Source of the DNA: Ceratothoa steindachneri
Lineage: Eukaryota > Arthropoda > Malacostraca > Isopoda > Cymothoidae
Assembly: GCA_963969495.1 (NCBI GenBank)
Contig: OZ018323.1
Location: 71,768,920 to 71,832,919 of the forward strand
DNA: 64,000 nt
Reading direction: 5' to 3'
Numbering within the stretch: the stretch's first letter is position 1; every line of letters starts with the position of its first letter. The position numbers were made by a program, and so were the translations under genes. Shown here one piece after another: positions 57,424 through 64,000 of this stretch. The notes beneath the pieces were generated by a model, which did no database searches, was not told the origin of the DNA, and worked only from the letters and a program-made list of their open reading frames with translations.

Positions 57424-57760
57424 TTGAGCAACCATGTGCCTGCTCGATTGCCAGTCCAAAGGTACCCTCTTTAAATACACCGTAAGGTCTCCTAGGGTAC
57501 TCCCTTTCCTTCTTTCTCCTACGTCTGGTATCTCTGCTACCTCTATGCCTCTACTTCTGCTGTGTCTATCTCTCGTGCCCATGTTGACTCAACCTCTCTG
57601 CCCCTACTGCACCTACGTCTGGTTTATATGCTGCCTCTACATAAGCATCTACTGTTCCCTCTCATACTGACTCTGCTGCCTCCCTTGTTCCTTCTCTCGG
57701 TTGGCAGGCTGGCTAGTATCTCCGGCAAACAGCAAAACAATCTATAACAGAACCAGTAGA
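57424..57760 (+). other. CR1-like LINE 3' tail
   Basis: It begins ATGCAAAACAATTGAGCAACC and GTAAGGTCTCCTAGGGTACTCC, shared with 12550-12640, then a C/T-rich stretch. Open frames across this pyrimidine-rich DNA are not genes. Confidence 0.7.
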
Positions 57761-57929
57761 CGTGCGTGCACTACTGGTGGATTTCATCTTCATTGGCTGC
57801 CAGAGTGATTGCCATCTATCATGCATCATATATGACCTCAGCGTTCGCATTTTAATATTCCTAACGCGCGCAAAGCTAGCAAACGTCGTTCAAATAGGTT
57901 GATACAATGAAGTTCTTAATTTCCTTCTA

Positions 57930-58700
57930 AAAGCAAATGGCCGCCCACTCAATCATCATACCGGCAAACCCAGGATGCTCCAAGTCTTCAAAAGACTCGG
58001 TTATTCAGAATAACGAGTTCAAGAAAGCCAGTTGTAACATCAATGAGAAACCACCCTATCCGAAAGAGTCCGAGGGGGAAGAAAAATAGATAAAGGCGAA
58101 GAAACAGAAGAGAAAGATGATATTTCTTCAGAAAGTAATGAAGGCCCATGCACTCGTAACAGAGTGAAGAGTACGTCGAAAAATCCAAGCCCTCCTTCAA
58201 AGTATTTACATGTGCAAGCAGTTACCCAAGCTAAAAAGAAAAGGAAGCATAATAAGAAGAAATCCGGTAATTAACACTTTGTCATGCACAGCTGCAGACT
58301 AAGGATATTGAAAATACCTACTAACGACTAGACGACAAAAAGATCTCTTTAGGGAAACGTATTTAGGCAAATTGATGATCTCATCTTAATTTCGGAACAC
58401 GGGATCGACACACGTAATTTGAAAATGAAGATCTAGAATTACGAATTGTTGATGACAAATTACTCGTTAGAGTGCTAGGATGTAGCAGTTATTCGATTAA
58501 ATACAAGCAAGTAAGAAATCTTGAATAATCTTATCCCGCAATTGAGATCAAACTCGACATTGGAAAAGTGGTGATTGCCGCCGGATACCAGCAACCAAGG
58601 AGTGAACTTTTACCTCTTCAGTCTCTCACTGGCCTATATGGCAGAAGAAACCCCCCGATACTAATCAGGGATATACATAAATGCTAGATTTTAGGTGTCC
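57930..58700 (+). pseudogene. LINE endonuclease relic, third LINE type
   Basis: Plus-strand words in broken frames include a Lys-rich stretch near 58080-58260 (possible ORF1 end), then IDDLILISEHGIDTRNLKMKI (58358-58430; compare DLI.ISETWLD, with the endonuclease Glu kept), NYELLMTNYS (58440) and IEIKLDIGKVVIAAGYQQPRSE (58540-58605; compare ...VVIAAVYHPP). The sequence ends near GRRNPPILIRDIH (58640-58680), where GDFN would follow. It is cut off by the 3' end of I-like copy C at 58708. Clade is unclear; the endonuclease wording differs from that of the CR1 copy. Confidence 0.55.
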
Positions 58701-58707
58701 GGCTACA

Positions 58708-59033
58708 AAATCTTTAATGTTTGTTTGTTTTTTTATGAGACTATCTGGCGACTACAAACTTAGGCACAAGTCGCCGCACTCACGGCAGCCTAGCACTAGG
58801 GTACTTTAAAATATGAATATGCAAAGAAAACAAAACAAAAACAACAATACAAAAGGGAAAATGGCAACAAGGAGGAAGCAAGTTCTGGCGTCGGAGGGAG
58901 GACCGCCTGCTGCCCGACGCAGGAACTTGCGACCTACAAATAAAACAACAAAAAACGCCTAGGTAAATAAAGAGGCAAATGCGGGCCTCTCATCAAAAGT
59001 CTATAAGTCCACCAGTCCATGTGCACCAACTCA
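58708..59033 (-). other. I-like LINE 3' UTR and A-rich tail, copy C
   Basis: It matches 48110-48361. The minus strand ends CAGATAGTCTCATAAAAAAACAAAC..., an impure A tail, directly against the endonuclease relic of another LINE. Confidence 0.8.
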
Positions 59034-60000
59034 TCACGAGTACAAGCGACAGGCGGTAGCCAACCCGCCCATCCCGGACCGAGACAGGTAACGTGCGCGG
59101 AGATCGCCCAGACTGTGACATTCAATAAGAATGTGCCGAACAGTCTGGGGGACAAGGCAGTCTTCACAGTAGGGCGCTGGCGAGCGCTTCATCAAATGGC
59201 GGTGCGTCCCGCGAGTGTGTACAATTAGGACACAACAGAAAGAAACCTGAAGCCTTTGCGGCATTGGGGGGGTAGGTCCATGGGAACATCGCGGCGCAAT
59301 GGCACGCAACTTTAAGTTTCCTACGACCGGCTCCCATCTTCTTTGCCAAGCAACTCGAAAAACTGCCCGTATTACTGCCATGTAGTCGGTGTGAGAAATA
59401 GCAAAACGCTAGGCCGATCGTCGAATCGTTGCCGACTCTTTGGCACCCTCATCCGCACGCTTATTCCCAGCAACTCCTACATTTCCAGGAGCCCATCAGA
59501 AGATAATTTCGATATCCGCCCACTTGCCAAAACCGTGGTCTCACGGATATTGCGAACCAAACGATGCGGAGATTTCAATGCCACGAGAGCACTCAGGGGG
59601 TTTTGTCGGTCGCTATAGAACACAATCCGGTCTCTGAACCGGGCACGTCGCGTAAACTCCCGTGCCGAGTATTATATTGCCACCAGCTCGGCTGTGAAGA
59701 CAGACGCACCGCCTGGTAAAGTTCCGCTGACTTTAAACAGAGAAGATACGGTGAGGAACCCGACCCCCCCCTTTGAGACTTGGAGCCATCCTTATACACT
59801 GGCACGGTTACAGCTTTACAGGAGGGGTGCTTCAAAAAGGTTGAACGCAATAGTCCCGGTGAAGTATAAGTTTTGAGAGCAGAGGCGTGGCGGCAAGTAT
59901 CATAATGTGGTACCCTCCAGGGTGGCATCTTGGGCAGAACCAGGGGAACACCGGCCCGAGGGCTATACCTAGCTCTTGAAGGAGTTTCCAAGCCCTAAAC
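59034..60000 (-). pseudogene. I-like LINE RNase H and C-terminal zinc-like domain
   Basis: RNase H opens near 59840 with VPVYKDGSKSQRGG (usual VYTDGSK, with the first catalytic Asp kept). In shifted frames a SIATDKTP stretch and a GNVGV-like block follow where the D-S-x-S and H-x-G-x-x-G-N-x-x-A-D motifs belong. The open stretch 59381-59034 contains VHTRGTHRHLMKRSPAPYCEDCLVPQ (59215-59140) and ILIECHSLGDLRARYLS, the C-x2-C-x7-H-x4-C element following RNase H in I and Jockey-like proteins. RNase H would remove the RNA strand during insertion. Stops and frameshifts disable it. Confidence 0.75.
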
Positions 60001-60079
60001 CCAAAAGGTTTAGGGTAAGACTGCCGTCTCACAGCGGCATAGGCACCGACGAAATCAGCTGCGGATGTAGCAATGGCTG

Positions 60080-61400
60080 TTTGCGACTGGGGGAGGCGCT
60101 GAGCTCGCGCGTACATGAGAATAATGCACTGTGCACGACGTAGAGCGAGTGGCATAACCCCACCTTCGACTAGTAGAGTCTTAATGGGGGAAGTGGTGAA
60201 GGCACCGGTCACCAGGCGAAGGCCGGATGCATAAAACTTGGAGGCATAAAACTCGCTTCCGGATTCGAGCTTCGAAAGAACAAAGGATCGATAAAAAGTA
60301 AGGCAGTAGCCCTATCAGCGCCCCAAGCGCTGAACGTCACGGAACGAAAAATATCCATGGCGCGGGTACAAGAGACTAAGGCTGCGGATATGACCCTCCC
60401 AGGTGAGGCATCGATCAAATACAAGACCAATAAAACGGTGCAATTCAACCACTTCCCGGCGTACCCCATTAAGAAATAAGTCTGGGTCAGGGTGGAGCGG
60501 TAGATGGCAACAGAAGTGCACAACCTTAGTCTTGGCTAAGGAAAACAGAAAGCTGTGCGCCTCGGCATATTGAGAAACGCGGTTTAATTTCTGTTGGAGT
60601 CGACGCTCCCGAGTTGCCATCTGAGCCGCTCCAAAAGAGATCGAAAGGTCGTCCAAGTAGATCGTAGCGAAAACATCTTCCGACAGCACCGATGTGATGT
60701 CGTTGATGCCCAGGGCAAAGAGTATGACAACGAGGACACTCACCTGCAGGACACCCTCTTTCTGCTCCATTGGGCCGGGAAGAGCTCCCCCCACCCGCAC
60801 GAGAAATCGAGATTTCGCAAAGATTAATATTTAAAGATTGGGAGGCGTCCCCTCACCACCATTGCGTGGAGGGTCTCCATCCTGACGTATTGCCATGCGG
60901 TATCATTGGCTTTCTTCAGATCGAAAAACACCGTAGCGTAGCCCTGTCTACGAAGGAAGGCCTCGTAGACGGCATTTTTCAACCAGAGCAGAGCATTAGA
61001 CGTAGAGTGCAACTTGTGGAAGCAGCACTGTGCTGAAGACAGATGACCTCCGCTGTCAAGAAAAACGGTAATCTAACATTTACCAATTTCTCCATCAATT
61101 TGCATACGCAAGAGGTTAGAGAGTATGGGCGGAAACCGGCCGGAGTAGGGTGATCTCCCCCCGGTTTGCCAAGGGCGAGCACAGTAGTGATTTGCCAGGA
61201 ATCCGGGAGGATGCCCTCAACCCAGACCTGTTGAACAAATCTAACAAAAAGGCCATGCCTTGCTCACCCAGATGTCGAAGCATTATGTCGGGACATCGTT
61301 CGGAACATGGGCGGTGGCCGCGCACAAGTAAGAGCGGAACGTAACTCTCTCAGAGTAAACCTGTCTTCGAAAGGTTCTCCTCCTCTAAGGGTAAAGTCCA
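60080..61400 (-). pseudogene. I-like LINE reverse transcriptase, copy C
   Basis: From the N-terminal side: WQITTVLALGKPGGDHPTPAGFRPYSLTS near 61200-61105 (given in pieces: VLALGKPGGDHP and GFRPYSLTSCVCKLMEK), the K-P-x-K-D....YRPISLT block. ATVFFDLKKANDTAW (60935) holds the first catalytic Asp. The open stretch from 60800 has EGVLQVSVLVV (PQGSVL altered) and ATIYLDDLSISFG near 60660, active site YLDD instead of copy B's YVDD. VVHFCCHLPLHPDPDLF and LVFDRCLTWEGHIRSL follow, and the thumb ends MTGAFTTSPIKTLLVEGGVMPL near 60180. At least four frameshifts occur. Copy B lacks the first half of this domain. Confidence 0.85.
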
Positions 61401-61588
61401 GCCAGTGGCGTTTCGCGACATCACGACGTGCATTGAATACTAGTGGAGCAGCATCCTGGCTAGAGAATGTGGACAAAACGCTCACGAAGGAATCCGACAC
61501 GGACGCGGGGTCCGAGATTCCGGTCTCATTCTCCTGGAGAACGGGAGGGGGCTCTTGCGAGAACTTGCCCCAAATCCTTTTGACTCGC

Positions 61589-62057
61589 TTCCACAGCTCT
61601 GCTAGAGGGGTCTTCCCGTTGAGTAAAGATGTATGCTCGCCAAGAATAGCGGTTGGCGGGCTTCGAAATATAATGGAACCTAGCCCTAGCCCGACGAAAC
61701 TTACCGACAAGAAAATTGTTCGGGCGGGGCTTATAGCGCATGTATGCATAACGCTTCTGCTTGAGGGCCGTCTCACACTCGGCTGACCATCACAGGAGTG
61801 TTGGCGTGCAAAACGGCCATACCTTCCACAGCTCTGCTAGAGGGGGTCTTCCCGTTGAGTGAAGACGTATGCTCGCCAAGAATAGCGGTTGGCGGGCTTC
61901 GAAATATAACGGAACCTAGCCCTAGCCCGATGAAACTTACCGACAAGAAAATTGTTTCGGCGGGGCTTATAGCGCATGTAGGCATAACGCTTCTGCTTGA
62001 GGGCCGTCTCACACTCGGCTGACCATCACGGGAGTGTTCGCGTGCAAAACGGCCATA
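61589..62057 (-). repeat. 235-bp direct tandem duplication in copy C
   Basis: Unit 1 (61589-61823) and unit 2 (61824-62057) both start TTCCACAGCTCTGCTAGAGGGG and end AAACGGCCATAC. They differ at only a handful of positions. The duplicated part is the linker between endonuclease and RT (minus-strand words TSLLNGKTPLAELW and SSRSVMHTCAISP appear twice). Confidence 0.95.
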
Positions 62058-62462
62058 CATTTTAGGAATAGTAGTTAGGTCCACGGCGATAATGTTGCCG
62101 AAGAAGAACTCAAGTGCCTCATCTACTGACCTAAACTCCTCAACTGAGACTGCGAATTCAGTCATTTCCTGAAATGCAGACCACCGCCCCCTCGCCAAGG
62201 ATCACAGGGGTAGGCTCTTGGACGCTAGCAGCCCAGAAAATGATATATAAATGAGAAAATGGTAACTACCATGGAGGTCATCGACCACCTCCTAAGTAAA
62301 ATCAGGCTGTGCAACCGGAGAGCACAAAGATAGAACGAGACAGGAAAATGAAGCGGTTCTCGGGCACTTATGCGTAAACTCATCTACATTTAGGACACCC
62401 ATCTTAAGCTCGTCAATCAGGTTGGCAAGGACTTGACCCAAGGGATAAATAGAGTATTCTTT

Positions 62463-62840
62463 TCAGAGGAAGTGTCTACTGTTTAGATCTCCGAGCAAGA
62501 GAAAGGGCTCTGGCAACCATGACACGACGCTTGGTATGTCTTCCGCGGCGAAGTCAGCTGACGGTGGAATGTACACGGAAATAACAGTATACCTCCTATC
62601 AAGGTACAGCTGCATAGCTACTGCCTGAAAGGAGCTATCATAAGCGAAAAGAAGAACGGAGACATCATGCCGGGTGTAAATCACGCATCTCCAATCCCGT
62701 TGTAGTGGGGTCCCAAAACCCTTATACCCCAGGAGGGTGGGCAGGGAGCATGCGCCAAGTATGGTCTCTTGCAAAAAGATAGCTAACGGGAAACGGGAAA
62801 AGATGAGCCTCCGTTGCTTCTTCCAGTTGGCCCAGAGTAC
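62463..62840 (-). pseudogene. I-like LINE AP-endonuclease, N-terminal part
   Basis: Frameshifted start words near 62840 include NCRVLWANWKK (usual WNCRGL), then the open stretch 62774-62463: MQETILGACSLPTLLGYKGF (catalytic Glu of LQE), DRRYTVISVYIPPSADF and WLPEPFLLLGDLNSRH, where GDFN is GDLN. The domain would nick target DNA to prime reverse transcription. The SDH end of the endonuclease, expected near 62350-62290, is not clearly readable. Copy A covers the same region at 27.7-28.1 kb, and copy B lacks it. Confidence 0.82.
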
Positions 62841-63299
62841 GCGGCAATTCCATTGAAAGAATATGCCCTTCAGGCAAAGTTCGGATGAGATGCGGGGGCC
62901 CTCTTCGAACAGAAGACCCTTATGTAAATGGCCTTACGCTTTCTGGAGGCTGAGCGCACTTTCCCCTTCGAAGACTTATTATGGGAGGATGGGCTCGCCT
63001 TGCGAGTCTTTTCCTCCCTCCGTCTCGAAACCTTCGGTGTGTGGGGCGGCCTCGAAGCGGGAGGCACTCTTTTCGAGGATCCACAGTCTGCAAGCCATCC
63101 AGCCCACCACTGGGCGTGGGCGAAGGAGACGAAGTTCCTTTGTTGCTGTTCTCCTTTCGGGGAGCAGCTTTACGAACCCCGGAAGATGGCCTGGCGACCA
63201 ACTGAAGGGGTGTTGCCTCCTGTGGAGGCGTGGGGTCGTTTTGCCGTACGGGAAACGGTCACGGTGTGGGAATGGGGGGGGTGCTGGTTGTAGCCTGGG

Positions 63300-64000
63300 C
63301 CAGCTATTCCAGGGGATCGCCCGGGGTTGGTATACCCGCAGAAAGGTTTAGAATGGGCGCGGAATTGACCGTACTTGTTAGCCTGGAAGGGCCAAGAGCA
63401 GAGGGGGATTTTAAAATTGAGGCATAGAACTTCCCGGGTAGCACCGGGCGTGCCAGGACCAATTCCTTAGCTTCGCGAAATGAGAGACGATCCTGAGCCT
63501 GAACGGCCATGATTTCCTTCTCGACGAGATACGTTCCAAATTGCTTCGAATAAGCAGCGTGCGTCTCTTGGCACTTGAGACACTAGTCCACACACGGTTT
63601 GGACTTATCGTGTGCGGCCTTGGAGGAACTTACACATATTTAAGGTAACCCAGACTTTGCACGTCGAAAGGAGCGATTACTATGGCCGAAGCGGTGACAG
63701 TAATAGCATATCCGCAGGCATTGACACGAATGCCTTCACGCAGGAGCGAGAATAACCGGCACGCACCGACTCAGGGAGCTTGTCACAGTCGTACGTGACG
63801 AAGAGTGTAGGGGTGCGACTCAAGTCCCCTCCCTGTTTTCTAATCACACGTTAGACCTTGACCGGCCTATGGTCGGCCAGCTCTAAGGTGATGTCATCTA
63901 TGGAGTAGTCCACGAGTTCCCTCCCATTAAATACGCCTTTCTGGATGTTGATGGTAGAGTGTGGCGTCACTCTCACAGGCGTGCCATCGAGTGTCCGAGG
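63300..64000 (-). pseudogene. I-like LINE ORF1, C-terminal part, copy C
   Basis: It enters from the window end. Minus-strand words are LDGTPVRVTPHSTIN (63980), DYSIDDITLELADH (63905), CHRFGHSNRS (63690, knuckle with Cys losses), SKAAHDKSKPC (63620) and QAQDRLSFREAKELVLARPV (63500). The order is the same as in copy B. Several Cys positions and the frame are lost, so it is more decayed than copy B's knuckles. A Pro/Arg-rich tail toward 62870 links to ORF2. Confidence 0.8.

Larger units (their letters stand above)
56063..57760 (+). mobile_element. CR1-like LINE, 5'-truncated copy
   Basis: Similarity to the 8.6-12.7 kb copy starts abruptly at CTTTAACATGTCAATCC near 56066, within the RT N-terminus. 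It continues through the RT, thumb and C-terminus, and on into a pyrimidine-rich 3' tail. 5' truncation is the usual outcome of incomplete target-primed reverse transcription. In a 60-base stretch compared by eye (12001 against 56111) about 85% of bases match. The exact 3' end is uncertain. Confidence 0.9.
58708..64000 (-). mobile_element. I-like LINE, copy C, runs off the window
   Basis: The longest copy of this family: its 3' end is the A-rich tail at 58708-58737 and its 5' part continues past 64000. Order on the minus strand is ORF1 (64000-63300), endonuclease (62830-62463), linker with a 235-bp tandem duplication (62057-61589), RT (61330-60100), RNase H (60000-59385) and a zinc-like C-terminus (59381-59034). 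RNase H after RT is typical of the I group. All parts are frameshifted, so it is inactive. Confidence 0.9.

Noticed and set aside
62863..63351. 162-codon plus-strand frame
   Set aside because: Antisense of the Pro/Arg-rich ORF1 C-terminus of the I-like LINE. Low complexity explains the lack of stops.

Overview
The window reads as AT-rich, repeat-dense nuclear DNA of an invertebrate animal. I found no convincing host gene, rRNA, tRNA or CRISPR array. Almost everything identifiable is a transposable element or its remains, set in AT-rich spacer with several (AT)n tracts. The mixture (mariner and Tc1 DNA transposons, a BED-finger hAT, CR1-like, RTE-like and I-like LINEs, Ty3/gypsy-like relics) suits an arthropod, and a crustacean is my best guess. 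That assignment is inference only.

Layout. 1-8.6 kb: Tc1 relic, LINE RT relic, mariner/Tc1 relic on the minus strand, a nearly readable mariner lacking its left end (5383-6538), and a ~126-bp tandem array (7590-8230). 8.6-12.7 kb: a CR1-like LINE with an esterase-type ORF1 and an ORF2 broken only by stops and deletions. 13.6-14.3 kb: Tc1-like relic. 15.6-20.8 kb: decayed gypsy-like element, minus strand, with an OTU-like domain after RNase H. 21.8-24.8 kb: hAT element with inverted repeats and an 8-bp target duplication. 25.0-26.2 kb: DD41D-type mariner inside a (TA)n tract. 26.3-29.2 kb: repeat family A, an I-like LINE fragment and a gypsy integrase tail. 29.9-33 kb: gypsy-like gag between two LTR-like blocks. 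33.5-37 kb: more family A and a Tc1 relic. 37.9-39.6 kb: RTE-like LINE relic. 41.5-44.0 kb: a deleted mariner and a Tc1 element, each with both terminal inverted repeats. 45.2-46.5 kb: family A again. 48.1-52.1 kb: I-like LINE with a deletion and an inverted segment. 53.7-54.3 kb: CR1-like tail relic. 56.1-57.8 kb: second, 5'-truncated CR1 copy. 57.9-58.7 kb: LINE endonuclease relic. 58.7-64.0 kb: large I-like LINE copy running off the window end.

Nothing here works together as a host pathway. The elements are independent insertions of different ages, all apparently inactive. The points most worth checking are the OTU-like domain in the gypsy-like relic, the esterase plus Cys-rich ORF1 of the CR1-like LINE, the inversion and the tandem duplication in the I-like copies, family A with its repeated hairpins, and the mariner pair in which one copy looks like a deletion derivative.
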